Shown: positions 33,519 to 46,270, counted from the stretch's first letter. The stretch is DNA of 64,000 nucleotides from Isoetes taiwanensis (GCA_021234155.1 JAJEKV010000477.1:62001-126000); one strand, 5' to 3'. Program-made: numbers and translations. Notes: generated from the sequence alone by a model not told the origin.

Positions 33519-35772
33519 GAACAAAATATTTTTACCCCGGTTATTGTGATTCCATCATAAAAATTCCATCCCGCGGAATCACCGGGCGGAGACCCGTTAT
33601 ACTGTGCGCAGCCCCGTTATCCCCGTTTTTGCGAGGGGGTCGCTTCGTGTCATTTATACCTTCGGCGGAATCACAACTTTGCTATTAGCGGATGGAATCA
33701 CCAATTTACGATTCTTCGAGATGGAATCACCGGCTCATGTATTCCACCGCATCGGAATCACAACCATATTATTTATTCGCGAGACGGAATCACAATCGTG
33801 TTATTCCGCTAGGCGGAATCACAACAAAGATATTTATTCCGCGAGGCGGAATCACAATCGTGTTATTACGCGGAAGGAATCACAACCTTGCTATTACGCG
33901 GGCGGAATCACCAACATGTGATTCGCCGGATGGAATCACCACGTCGCGATATCGCCGGTGGAATCACCATGGTGAAATACCCGGCGCGAATCACATCCGT
34001 AAAATTCCGCCCGGTGGAATCACCTCGTGAAATCTTGCCGGAAGTGGAATCACAAACAACTTGTAATTACGCCAAATGGAATCACATACCGTGATATTCT
34101 AACCGTGGAATTTCAAATCGCTCGGACCTATCGTCTGCCTACAGTGCCACGAGGAGGAAAAATTACCATGGTTCAATCCCAAATTTTCATTTGATTCCAT
34201 AGAAAATGGTTCAAGATAAATTTCCTCTCATTCCATAAACCGGTTCACGATGGTTTAGCTAAGCATACATAACCCTCGTTCCGGCAATAAGAAATGAAGG
34301 ATGTTCTCTTTGGGGTTTTGGAGGATTCAACCTCCGGGCGGATCGGCCTCACCGAGCCCCAGGACAAACCGGTAGACAAAACTGGCGGTAGACTCAAATA
34401 TCGGCTAGGCTATATGCATGTGACATGCATTCTTTGGTGTCAAGCATTGATGAGTAGGGGAGTCATAAAGCGGAAGCATAAGGCAAATGCGGAGGGCTAA
34501 TATAAGAAGTAGAGTGTAAGAAACGAAGAAATAGAATGCAATCGAATTGAATTGAATTGAGAAGCCGCCTCAAAATAATGTGTTGCCATAGCCGCTTCTT
34601 GTGGAAAACGGTCAGTCATCCATTTCTTGCCCAAATATGCGCCTAAATCTTGAAGTATGCCAACCGCTCTCCTCTTGTTTCTTGTCTAAAAAATTCTCTG
34701 TTTGCATGCCAAAGATGGATATGGGGAGAAGATAACCCCAAGCTTCATTCTACATCTTAAATTAATTGGAGCGAAAAACATCCGTTATTACGTTTCTAAT
34801 TCCATTCACGGACCCAAAACATCCATGGACCCAAAAACATTGCACCCAAAACCGGATTGAAAGCCGGATGAATGGCCTTTTGCTTGGGATGAATGCCCAT
34901 GCCCTTTTCCACTCGCTTTTTGTAGGGCCGCAAATCCGGCTTTTGTAGGGCCCCAAACTCTTCTTCGAGGTCCCCATAAGAGATATTGGCTTTGCATGGC
35001 GAGATTCACGGATTCCGCCTGTTCTTCTCCTTCCAACATCGCTACCAAGAGGCAGAACCACAGCTGACGGAATTTTCAAGCAATATCCTTGACCGAAAAG
35101 CTATTATCCTCCAAAATCAATCTTAGCTCTTGTAGCATCACCCGCTTATCATGCTCGCTCGCCCATCTCGAGTCTCTGCAAAGATGCAACAATCAAGCTT
35201 CATCTTATTTCTCGGCCTTGTCGACGCTTTGCTTTAAAAGGCCTTTCCGCCATACCCTAAAGCTTAAAAATGAAGCCACTAAATAGCTCTTAAAAATGAA
35301 GCACCAAAATGTTTTCCGCCATAGCCACCATTAGGATCAGTAGAAGCAAGTAAAACGATAACAAGAAAAGAGAAGTAAAAGCGATAAAAGAGAAGGAAGA
35401 TCGCGAGTAAGCAAGCCGCCATATGGCAATGCAATCGGGCTGAAAAAACACGCAAGAAGAAAAGGACGAAAAAATTTGAATTTTTTAGTTTTATATTTCA
35501 AATGGTGATTCCGCCCCATGGAATAACAGAGCGGTGATTCCGTCCAGACCCGGTATTTTCTTGGATGTGATTTCGTAGGAAGGTATAAAATGGACGGCCA
35601 GGATGGATCCTACAAATGGATGGCTGGGATCCATCAGAAGGTACACCTGACGTTGTCAGGTACGGATAACGGGGCCTCTGGAACGGATTCCGTTCCCGGA
35701 GGGTCTGTGATTCCGCAGGAGGGAATATCTTGCGATGGAATCACAATAACCGGGGTAAGAATATTTTCACGC
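33519..35772. mobile_element. 2.25-kb terminal-inverted-repeat element (MULE-like)
   Basis: AAAATATTTTTACCCCGG continues to 33,556 and its reverse complement lies at 35,734-35,767, 34 bases with one mismatch, with weaker pairing for about 30 bases more. ACCTTTTATG occurs directly outside both ends (33,509-33,518 and 35,773-35,782), a 10-base target duplication in the range known for Mutator-like elements. No transposase is visible, so it is non-autonomous. Its left third is a GGAATCAC minisatellite and the rest has no convincing gene. Confidence 0.7.
33576..34110 (+). repeat. GGAATCAC minisatellite, about 16 units
   Basis: GGAATCAC recurs about 16 times, at spacings of mostly 28-32 bases between 33,786 and 34,086. 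Each copy is followed by a variable centre and then a TATTCCGCG or ATTACGCGG-like block. Only the ends of the unit are conserved. The ORFs with repeated ESQ/ESP or NHN residues are by-products. The same unit occurs in scattered form near 35,500-35,745 and at 41,040-41,370. Confidence 0.85.
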
Positions 35773-35782
35773 ACCTTTTATG

Positions 35783-36622
35783 TTTTGGATGGAAAGCTTT
35801 TTTGGATTAGGGGCACTCTTGTGTGACCGCCATATCTCAAGAGAAACAGAGTCTGAGGTCCAAGTTGAGGAGCTCCATGCACTTGTAAAGACAATAAGGT
35901 TTTTCGAGAAATGCGAAAATGCCTGTCTATGGCCTCGTTGCACAAGACAATTTGGTTATTCGAGAAATGCGAAATGGCGGCATTTCGTTGGTAAATTTCT
36001 TACAAGGGGGTAAAATAATATAATGAAATGCAGCCTGTTACTCGTACTGTACAATCTGACTTCTAAATAAATAAGAGCCTCTTAACATCAGTAATAAAAT
36101 TTTAATTGATGACAATGGTATGATTAGAAACTTGATTTACAACATGGATCTCTTGTCCACTCAGAGAAGAAAACCAGCGGACGCCTTCAGAACCATAAGA
36201 TAATTTATACCAGTCCTGTAGACAGAGGATCACCACAATAGAATGCAGTTTTTCCATTGGAGTGCAAATTTGAACCACCACTGTAACGTACATACTATTA
36301 TAGTAATAGTCCGTTAACAAATTCAGCGCCAAAACCTCCCACAGTAGGACATCCCAGCCACACTTGACAAAACAAGCTCCAACGAATCATGCATGGAAGT
36401 ACAACCTCTTTGATGATGCACACCAAAGAACACCCTCAGAAGGCATTCTCTAATGCTCTTGGCTTTCTTAACGACAAGAAGCCTTAAGAGTAGCATAAAG
36501 TCCACAAGGAGGAAGCTCTGAAATTCAAGGGGCAGATTTCAACGGCTCTCTCTGCAAACTCCAAAGGAATTTTTTCTGGAACTGTGATGTATTTCCATTT
36601 GACTACTGCTGGCACATAAAGA
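35783..36622. other. Downstream flank of API5
   Basis: No gene is seen. The part next to 36,623 must contain the API5 3' untranslated region. Minus-strand ORFs at 36,505-36,323 and 36,332-36,102 have no recognised domain and are probably non-coding. Confidence 0.5.
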
Positions 36623-39600
36623 CTACCTATATGTTTTCCGTCCACGTCCCCCACGCCATGAGCCCAAGCCCCTACCCCTAGTAGTTGCTGCTCCTCTACC
36701 ACCACGTGACAAACCTGCAAAAGCCCTGTTTACAAGCTGCTGGCCAGCAACATCTTCACGGTTTCTTTTATTTGCTGCGACGGATGCTGTTCCATTTGCA
36801 GCTGTTGAAGAACGCTTGACTCTTCATAGAGGAAATAAGCAAAACAAGGTGGGCAACAATTAGAGACCTATATAGGGTGGAAATAGAAGAAAATTAGAAA
36901 AGAAAATACTCACCCTGTAGTTGACGCAGTCGGAGCAGCAAGTTTGTTACTTTCTGCAGGTTTAGTACTTTCCTTCCATGAAAGGTTGACCACCTTATCC
37001 TCGAGGAAAACAGGTATCTTTTGTCGTAGGGGCTGCATAACCTTCAACATCAGGAATAGCACAAATCTTACGAACTTTAGAAAACTTACCATGTCAAGAA
37101 GCTTACCTGAACCAATGCCACAATATTGTTACAGGTACGCAAACCGATGCGTGTATTTTGCTTCTTCAATTTCTGAGTATATGAAGAAGACACAGTCAGA
37201 GATAAATTCCCATGTTGGGCGGATGTTTAACAACTGCCATATTACCACATCAGCTTTTGCAGGCTCATCTTTTGCAACAGCCATAGATTGGTTCTGTCCT
37301 GACATTCCTTGAGTAAGCTTCTTCAAATTGAGTTTGGCAAGGTCCTCAACAACTTGAAGCCTGAAAACAAGATAAAATAACATCAAGCACAACCTTACAG
37401 GAAGCCTATGTACCGTGCATCTTCCTTAACAACGAATTAGCAAAGCAGGAATTAAATGTATCTTGCCTTTCCATAAAGTCCTTGTGAACATCTGAGAAAT
37501 CTTCGCCAATACGATCGGAAGGCTGACCAGTAACTATTTTGTAGCCGCATAGGCTGTTTGTTGTGTTCGGTGTCTAAAGTACCAGTATACGGTTAAAATG
37601 CAAACCATATAAACTAGCAAAAGCATGTGTGTACACACCTTACGAGCAAGCTGATGGAATGTATACAGCAAACACTCAAGATATGCAACATTTAGCTCTT
37701 CAATTCCTTTCCTCCTTGGCATATACTTCTGTATAATATTATTAGGTTATTTAATGAAAATAAGCAAACTTGGCATAGCCCTATCTAAAGATTAGTATGC
37801 ACCTTCAGCATTGAAAGGATTGAAGGAAGTAATGTTCGAGCATCTTGGGTACTCGTATATGTGGCACTTTCTGCAAGATTCCTCAACAAATCCAACTTCT
37901 TGTCTGGAAGCTGCACATAACATAAGAGTAATATACAGACATCAACAACATAACAATTCAAATAGTTCCTGTACTACATCTCCACCTACTGCAGGAGATA
38001 TAAGCAGAAACGTTCCATATGGTAACAAACAATCAGACCAGATCAAAACGAAGGGCTGAAAATCCAGTTGCTCATTTCCCGTTAAGCATCATCTCAAGGT
38101 CAACCAAATGGAATGCCCAATGAAAGTTGACTGATGTACATAAACCTGCCAATTCACCTACTTCCCACCAGTTTCTTCCACAAGACAATCCGTAGAATGC
38201 TGGGGGCTAACTTACGTCAAGAGTTTAAATTACCATAGCCTATGACATGCCAGTAATATGAAACTGCATTTACCAATCAAGAATAGTTGTACTCAATAAA
38301 ATTGTGGCACTGTCAAAATAACTTCAAATGCTCCCTCTCCAGACGTTCAAAAGGGACTGTTTCTTGAAAACCTTTATCTTAAGTTGATGTCCCCACAGAT
38401 GTTATATCTTGCCATCATACATTGAACCACCAACCAGGACCCACCTACCAGTTGCATATTTTCCAGTAACTTGTGAAAGACATGGACAAGCAGGATATCT
38501 TGTCCAGAACATGCGGGATTGAAGTTCAATTTCTGAAGGTCAATTTCTTTATCACCAAAAAACTCCAATTTCTATACTTTTATGCAGCTTGTGCTTGACT
38601 CCATGTAATCACCAATCCTAATCAAAAATAGATATCAAAACCAACCTTCCTTTCAAATTACCAATCCACCTATCAGCAATCTATTTTCAACCACCAAATG
38701 TTCATCCTCTGGAACAAGGTAGATAATGTTTTCTACCAGACGTTGGATGTGCCAAGCCGTTATCAATCAAACATTAGTCATCGAAAACCATAACTCACTA
38801 TCCATTGAAGGTTTTATCTTTGTAGGATCATATACTGACAGACTCTCTCTCGGTTGTATATCCTTAATGAAGTGCTTAGATTGTCTCTTTCTACTGGAGG
38901 TTGGATGTTCCAAGGTTTTACGCAACAAACATACTATACATCGGAAACCGGAACATAAGTCTCTTGAAAGGCTACATCTTTGCATGATCACACACTGAGA
39001 ACACCTTCATTTTTCATATATCCTTTAAGTCTCCATTGCAAAAGTTCACCTTTTCAAAAACTGGAAGCAGATGTTTGTTGATGTAGTTTAAAAATTTGCT
39101 ATTTGATGCACCTCTCTGCCATAGAAAAGACAATACATGAGAAATGCAATCTATTCTCAAGATGAAATAAAGACAAAGGCTATTCCTCAAGAAAACTTAT
39201 GTTGCACAAAGAAATGCAAGGTTAGAAATGCAAAAAACTGCTTAGACCAATAACAACATAGCAATTGAATCGAATTGAATGTATAAAATCCAAGTTCTCA
39301 GAAATGATAGAGGCTTCAGTTTAGAACGACAGATATGCCATACCGCATAGAAAGGGAGCGCAAGAAAAAGGCAAGACATTAAACGATCAATATGATCTGT
39401 ATCAGTTACCTGCAAGCACAAAATAATATAATTTAACATAACAAGCATATTCAAATATCATCTTCAGAGAAACAGAAGCATACATTAAACTGTGCATGTA
39501 AATCAGCCTGGCCTTCAACAAGTTCAAGTAACTCTTGAATCCTTTCGGAGGATGCTTGTTCTCCAAACAGATTTAGACTTTTCAGGAAATCCATAAACAT

Positions 39601-40837
39601 TTTAAACTCTGCACCAGTTACGTCTTGCAAGCTCTGTAAGGGAAGTATCATAACGGACACATTAGATCAGATTGGGACCTATTTAGTTTGAATTGCTTAC
39701 ACTTCATACGTTATTTATTGAATAATGGTTAGTAGTTAAAAAACGTTCTGACCTTCTTTATTAAGTCTGTGATATGACGCTCCATTTCTTCTTGTGGCTT
39801 CAGCAATTCTTGCTTTAGAGGAAAAACCTGCAATAAAATCATATAACTATTAGGCTACTCAAACAACAGTAATCTCCCAAATCAAAAGCTCACAATGCGA
39901 ATGGAAAGCACCTTTTCTCGGATGAACATTAGAACTTTCTCACGCAAATTTTCATCGACACTTTGTACATGATTAAAAAGTGCTGTCAATGAAGCTACAT
40001 AAGAAGAGCACATCAGCCTACACACAAAATGATATATTCTAAATAAAATGACAAGCATTACCTTTTGCGTCTTGTCTAAGAACTGACATCAAAGCCTTCT
40101 GTACAGCATCTTTTTCAAGTACCTCCTCTGCAATCCCAGCTAATAGTCAGCCTAGAAAAATTGAATGAAATAAACAAAAATGCCAATGAACAGCATTTGC
40201 AACACTAAGGAGCTCACTATTGTCATTTGAAACATCCAAATCTAAAACTTCATGATAGATTTACACTATTTAGTTTCTACATTGAAGTAGTAACCTGTAA
40301 GAAGAAGTTGTCCCAGTACATCGGCCATCTTTGGTAAAAACTCAGGTGTATCTTTGCAAAGCATGGGGAGACCTCGAATTGCTTGAACTCGTACCTAATA
40401 CAAGCAAGAACCTTAGTTCTTAGTGCCATTGTCATATACACATATGAAATTCGACAAAAACAACATTTTTGTATATAACAAACACATGACACACATACTC
40501 CCAATTCTTCTTCTTCGCATAAGTCCAACTGCATATTCATTGCTTGTGCCGAGTGTGTTCGATGAAAAAACTTGAAATATCTGGGAATAAGCTGTGCCGC
40601 CAGCTGTTTAGCCTTACTGCTACCTTTGGCAGCATCGATGATGCCTTGGTAATCACTTTCATTCTGCAAAAAATGCACCAATGGTTAGGTTTTTAATTGC
40701 ACATTCTATATATGAAGAGGAAAACACGGAAACATTAAAAACCCCCATACCTTGCTCTTGTCGGTAGAATTATTAACACGCTCTCCAAAATCGTAAAGGC
40801 GCTGCACATCTGAAGTATCCTCAAGCGAGGTTGCCAT
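36623..40837 (-). CDS. API5: Apoptosis inhibitor 5 (API5/AAC-11), 16 exons
   Basis: API5 is a nuclear helical-repeat scaffold protein. In animals it blocks apoptosis, and in rice it binds DEAD-box helicases and controls tapetal cell death. Exons (minus) are 40,837-40,751, 40,663-40,499, 40,394-40,295, 40,127-40,062, 39,994-39,912, 39,827-39,753, 39,633-39,484, 39,409-39,344, 39,115-39,050, 37,910-37,803, 37,728-37,639, 37,573-37,467, 37,360-37,246, 37,172-37,107, 37,032-36,914 and 36,821-36,623. All phases agree and give 553 residues, the usual plant length. Landmarks are KGSSKAKQLAAQLIPRYFKF near the N-terminus, QLDLCEEEELGVRVQAIRGL, FMDFLKSLNLF and GLRTCNNIVALVQPL. The C-terminus has basic KRNRED and RGG-rich SRGGRGAATTRGRG, fitting nuclear and RNA-related roles. 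Intron 12 has a GC donor (AG|GCAAG); the others are GT-AG. Confidence 0.97.
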
Positions 40838-40924
40838 CTCTGTTAGACCCTAAACGGGAGAAGAGCGCAATCACACAAACCACAGTCCAATTTCTCCTGG
40901 CGCAAACCTAGAACTAGTATTATA

Positions 40925-41580
40925 CTTCACTATGTATTTTCACGTGGGGTTTTTCTCGGGCACTTTATAGTTAGGGTGATTTTCTACTACGGTGGTGTCC
41001 TAAAAACAAAGTAACCGGGTGAAAAAATACCTTTACCTTGGGTGGAATCACATATTGTAATATTCCTCCCCGTGAAGTATCCGGTGGCATATTCCACCGA
41101 ACGGTATAACTTTTCCCGCCAGAATCGCCAATCAAAATATTCCTCAATAAGGAATCACCACCCTGTAATTCCATCCAACGGAATCACCACACAAGATGGG
41201 AACTCATGCACTAGCTCCTGAGAACCGCATCTTGCCCATTCACTAGACGGGGTAATTGCAGTCGTTGAAACGGCTATTCCTACTGGTGGAATCACTAGGT
41301 AAACCTTCCCCGGGAAGGAATTAACCTTTGGATGTATTCCCTTTGGATGTAATTCCATCCGGGAAGAAGTGAATCACCTCGGGATAACTTTCCGACGCGA
41401 AAAAGGATATAATTACAAAATGCTGGACAATATCATAATCGGGTGCATTCCATTCCTGGTGCATTACGATGCGCCCGCGTCGACTCGACATGGAATTGCG
41501 GTTGTATTCTTAGATTCTTTCACGGAGTTAGAATCTTGCAAGGTTGAGATGGCGCGACTCCGATTATGATTTTCCGTCAC
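40925..41580. mobile_element. GGAATCAC-rich element just upstream of API5
   Basis: From about 41,040 the motif GGAATCAC or GAATC with ATTCC partners recurs (41,042, 41,151, 41,178, 41,287 and others), preceded by GTGAAAAAATACCTTTACCTTGGG, which resembles the inverted-repeat end of the 33.5-kb element. Clear paired ends were not found. Its edge is only about 90 bases from the API5 start codon, so little room is left for an original promoter. Confidence 0.45.
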
Positions 41581-42375
41581 GGTCCCCCTTTACGTTCTTG
41601 AATTTACCTTACGCTAAGAGTGATTTAGGGGTCCCAAACGAAAAGTTCTATGGTTATTTATCTGTTTCTTGCGACAAATGATATAAGAGAAATTTTAACC
41701 ACCATCAAATTTCCCCATTCTTGAACTCTTACAAATCGAAAAACCATGTTGGAGTTGCGTCTATTTTTGGTGGCCTAGTACTCCCACTGCAGGCGGGTTG
41801 CTTTCTTCCAACGTTAAGCCTTGAATTTGTCTCTTGAATCTGGCGGTCTGTGTACCTTTTCTTCCATGCTCCATGTTGAATGCTTAAGTGCCGCAGCAGG
41901 ATCTATGGAATCGGCGTCGGCCATTCAAAAATATACGGAATCAAGGAATGATTCAAGCGAAAGAAGCGACTCATGTTGGCATTCCGGTGGTCGCCATCAC
42001 TAAGAATCTAATGAATGGCGAAGTTTTCGATTTGAACGTTTGCAACAAAGAAAAATTCAATGACAAACGCAAACAGGATAATATCAAGATTTCTTAAATT
42101 CAGACGATGGTGGCCAAAGGATATAATTTTGACAAAAAATGGCAGACGACACGTGTACCCAGTGACAAATTTTGATACTCAAATTACAAAATGTAGGCAT
42201 GTTATTTCCTTCCACGTCAACCATATAGCGTATGCGCGATTCCGGTTCGAACACGTGTTCCAGGCTGAATGCGTTCAAAGGAATTACACTGTTAACGCCA
42301 AAAAATCCCTTTTCTCTCTGTTTTCGAAATTCTCTTGTAGAGTTTGATTCGGGCGCTTAAGTTCTTCAAGCGATC
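41581..42375. other. Intergenic, nothing recognised
   Basis: Short ORFs on both strands show no domain and no codon pattern that would support a gene. Confidence 0.5.
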
Positions 42376-43368
42376 TTGCCATTTTCTATCCCAATCCCTT
42401 TCCGGATGGAGCAGAGCATTGGGGTCTCCGTTAAAGAGAACATCCAGGTAGAAGAATCTGCAGATTCGGCTTTCGATTTCCCTGTCAACAATCCCTTGCA
42501 TGAGGAACAGATTGATTCGGTGGTGGATTCCCCTCTTAATTCCATGCAAGCCAGAATGGATTTCGTAAGGCCAGAATGAATTTTGTAATGGTTTTGATGC
42601 AGTTGGAGGCGTAAGGCCCATGATGGATAAACTCGCATCTGTTCATGCGAAGCTTGCTGGTCGGGCTTCACAGTTTTCCCAAATCTTGAGGAGGGCACCT
42701 TTGTACCCACGAACTCTGCTCCAGTTGCATCTGAAGCCAGTTTAGAGAAGGGTGATTGCAAGGCAGCATAGAGATCGAGATAGAGTACTGCCAAGATGCT
42801 GTGGACAACTCTCCTTGGGAGAATGTAGGAAATATGGGGAGGAAGATGGTCAATGGTACTGCCAATTCCACAAGTGTAGTTGCAATTACTCCAAGAAGTG
42901 GGGTCTGGAGATCTACAGACTTGCCAGTATGGGATGAGCAAAGATTGCAAGCTACCAAATGCTCCAGGACAGCCCAGGAGGAAGAGGAACTTTGATTAGG
43001 TGAAGCTGTGGAGCGCAAACGAAGAATATCTATGGCAGCACAACCTCAGGCAAATTTTAATGAGAGTCAAGCGAAGGGCCAAATCTATGGCCAATGAGCA
43101 AATAGAGCACGAAATTCTTAACCCGGCAAAGAGAACTGTCTGGGTCAATCAACAGGTGGAGATAAGGCGCAGCGTAGAGGTAACCTTGGAGGATGAGAAG
43201 AGGGTAGCAATTAGAAAGAACGTCGTGCAGAGGTTTGATTTGACACTTGAAGAGATGAGGACTAAGACTTCCTTAACTAGAGACCAAGCTCGGGTGGACC
43301 TGGATAATTTCAGTGAAGAAATGGCACATGCTCAAGGAGATTTTGCATTCCCCCTCCCAAGAAAGTGA
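42376..43368 (+). pseudogene. Decayed coding region of unknown type
   Basis: Three plus-strand frames follow each other: 42,376-42,579, 42,756-42,995 and 43,000-43,368. The last is a 122-codon highly charged, probably helical stretch (VEVTLEDEKRVAIRKNVVQRF, then KTSLTRDQARVDLDNFSEEM). The second contains WENVGNMGRKMVNGTANST. The order suggests one protein broken by frameshifts, perhaps the first ORF of a LINE, but no zinc knuckle, endonuclease or reverse transcriptase is visible. I cannot name it. Confidence 0.3.
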
Positions 43369-44159
43369 GCAAGCCTTCAATTAGGAGCTCACCGAAAACT
43401 CCTAAGAAGAAGAGAGGGGCCAAAGAAATAGAGGGCTGCAGAGCCCCTAACCACATAGTTTTTTAAACATATAGCTATATTTAGGGATTGCACAAGGTTA
43501 TTCAAACAGCAAGTCTTCCGAATCCTAGAGCTCCCTCAGAAGAGGAGACCATAATTGAGATCCCTATGATGCATCGCCTAGAAACTAACTTTCTTGATTC
43601 CGTGTTTTCTTATTAATTGGGACTTGCTTCTAGGAAATGGACCTGTAATTTCATATTCAAGTATCCATTGACCCTCTGCAGCATAGCAATTCGGGGGAGG
43701 GGGGAAGAAATTGGCAGTAGCAGAGTTTCACATCTATGGCAACGATACCCAAGATTTCATGATGGTCACTGGTCCGAGAGATGATGTGGATTGTAGAATC
43801 AACGAGGAGCGCGCCAGTGCTTAACTCTTGTGCGTTCAAAGCTCTTGTTTTTAGGTTTTACAATGTTAGGCATTCACTCACTACGAATTGCAACTTACAG
43901 GGCCTTGGTACATCCTATTCCCCAGAACAAAAGATGCCAGCATGTTTTTGTGCATTCCGCAGCCTTTGCCTATTGCAAAATAGTTTGGAAGGGCAATCAG
44001 GTGCATATGACATGTTCGCCAATTTAATTCCTCCCAAACCATTTAGCAGGCAAAATTGGCGGATGCAAAGCATGGATTCCTATTACTTCCTAGTAAACTA
44101 GTAATGGTACCCAGCGTTGTTGCGCATAAGTTGGAAACCTGTGTGGACCAGGGATAGGT
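43369..44159. other. Intergenic, nothing recognised
   Basis: Small ORFs occur at 43,781-44,101 without recognisable domains. This stretch ends at the palindrome module. Confidence 0.5.
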
Positions 44160-44506
44160 TCAATATTGTATACGTTTTATACTCAATACGTATTATTCGA
44201 ATAATACGGCACAAATTTGAAGTATAATACGTCAACAATACGGCAAAAAAAAATCCAAGAGTCGGGGAACTTTTCGCAAAAAGCGAACCTTCGATTTAAA
44301 CTGCGAAACTTAAAACTTTTTTTTTTTTTGAACTTTCGGCGTGGCGAAAACCTTGATTTCCTTCTGAGAAACTTTTCAAGCGTAAAGCGAAAACTACGGA
44401 AAGTTTAAACTACAAAAAATAGAAAAAAAAAAAGAAAAAATTCGAACTTTGGCGAAGCGAAAAGCGTTCAGCGTAAAACGAATTTTTTTTTTTTTCCGAC
44501 CGGCGA
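44160..44506. repeat. Palindrome-array module, copy 2
   Basis: The parts come in the same order as at 23,583-24,195. First is a perfect 20-base palindrome (CGTATTATTCGAATAATACG, 44,189-44,208) followed by GGCACAAATTTG. Then come repeated GCGAAA/GCGTAAAGCGAAAA units with A and T runs, and finally CCGACCGGCGA. The central units are more decayed than in copy 1. Confidence 0.65.
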
Positions 44507-44648
44507 GGGTAAAATACGAAAAATATGTATTGTACTTAAAAATATGTATTTTTGGACTTTATACATCCAGAAAAATAATTTCGTACGTACAGAACCTATC
44601 CATGGTGTGGACGGAAACGTGTTCAGCTCAGACTCTTTTCCATAAATC

Positions 44649-45628
44649 TAATATAATAGAAACCAAGCCTAGCATTGCTGAGCTTTTAAGAGGTTTTTGT
44701 GCATTCGACGCCCTTTCCCTTTCCTTTGCCTTTTGCCCTATCCCACATTTCCCTTTTTTCTCATTTTCTTACCCCAGGGATGCACTTAGTAATAAAAGAG
44801 TATGGACATCTGTGTTCGAAGGGTGCCCAAAAACATCCCTACTATACTGAGTTTTGGAAGCTAATTTAACCCCTAAAGTATATATTTTGCCCCGTAAAAA
44901 ATGCAACCCCCCAATGGTAAGTATGCAAATACAAACTGATAAAAAAAACCTCTCTTTATTGCATGCACATGTTCCGTACTGCAAAGAATAATGAATCCCC
45001 TAGGTTTCCTACACACTTTCTTTTTTCCTTTTCCTTTTTTTCTTATTTTTTCTACACGTCTTCTCTTTCCCTTCCTTTTTTTTTTCTTTTTTAACCCGCT
45101 TCTCCCTCCCCTTTTCTTTCCTTTCCTTTCCTTTCCCCTTCGCCTTTTTCCCAATCCCTTTCCCTTCTCCTGACGATTCCCTTTACATCCTTTCTCCGCC
45201 TTTCCCATTTCTCCAATGCCATTTTTCCCTTTCTTTTCCTTTTTTTTTCTCTTTCTCTTTTACTATGCGCTTTTTTCCTAGTCTTTTTCCCCTTTTCATG
45301 TGCCCCTTCTTTCCTTTTCCCACCATCTTCCTCTTTATCCTGTGTCATTTTCCCCTTCTCTTTCATCATTTCTCTCTTCCTTTTTCCTTGTGCCTTCTTT
45401 TTTTTCCATTTCCCCCTTTCTGCTTCCCTTCTCCTTTTTCCGTTCCCTTGATTTTTCATCCTTTCCCCACCATTTTCCCCATCCTTTTCATTTTCGCTTT
45501 CCCTTTCCCTTTCCTTTTTCCTATGTCTCTTTTCATTCTCTTTTCTCCACCTTATTTATGTGCCTCTTTTTCTCTTTTCCCCATCCTCTTCCCATTTTTC
45601 CACTTTTTCTCTTTTTCTTTTTGGGTTG
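44649..45628 (-). mobile_element. Helitron-like element with CTTTTCC tract, copy 2
   Basis: The minus-strand end GCTCAGCAATGCTAGGC, then TTGGTTTCTAT, matches the 7,480-7,507 terminus position by position, though the final CTAG has become CTAT. GTGCATTCGAC at 44,699 matches GAGCATTCGAC at 7,578 and in both leads into a CTTTTCC tract. Here the tract is split: 44,712-44,770, then 45,008-45,628, with unrelated sequence between. The 5' end is not defined. Confidence 0.4.
45008..45628. repeat. Polypyrimidine tract of CTTTTCC type
   Basis: About 620 bases of nearly pure C and T on the plus strand, with regularly placed ATGTGCC, TTGTGCC and CTATGTC interruptions, as in the tracts at 7.6 and 50.7 kb. 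Long ORFs here are artefacts. Confidence 0.85.
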
Positions 45629-46270
45629 CCCCTGGGGAGCAAACCCTTGTTTATGTGGGTTCGTGGCATATCCTAAATATATGCTAGAAGATACCTAGGA
45701 TATCATGATGGTGCTCCAAATCCATTGCTCCTGTAAATTGGCGGTCTCTCATGCGTTCTCGATCCGTGAGATGTTCCAACGGATAACCGGTTGAAGGAAG
45801 AAGGCATATCAGCCATGGCGATCAGATAATGCATCGCCGTTGACCTATTTTTGTAGATTGGATGCTTGGATAAAGCATGGGAAGAGGGCAAAATAACAAG
45901 TTCTTTAATCTTTAAAACAATCAATTTTTATCATTCCCGCATCTCACATATATGCTTGATTTGCTTAACATCATTAGGAAGGATCTCTCCGAAGATGTTG
46001 GAGTCGTAAAACTTCTAGGCATGCGGGACATGCTAGATTTATCTTTCTGCCACTGCCTACATTGCGGCATAAATTAGGTGAAACTCTTCCGGCTTTACAC
46101 ATCAAGAGCTCTGTCATTTTAGCTTGAGATAGAAACTTCGGCCTTTGGGAAAAGACGAAATTCTTGGAGAAGATAAGATGCTGCATGTTTGAGGAGCATG
46201 TTTGGGGAAAAAGGTCCCTCTATTTGAAGCTTCGTTACTCACTTGTTAGGGCACCGAAGTAGGCAGTCTT
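45629..46270. other. Intergenic, nothing recognised
   Basis: No gene is supported. It could include promoter or leader remnants of the CLPP6-like pseudogene that follows. Confidence 0.4.

Noticed and set aside
43000-43368. Intact small gene for a charged 122-residue protein
   Set aside because: No promoter, no recognised domain, and adjoining frames of similar character suggest a broken larger ORF.
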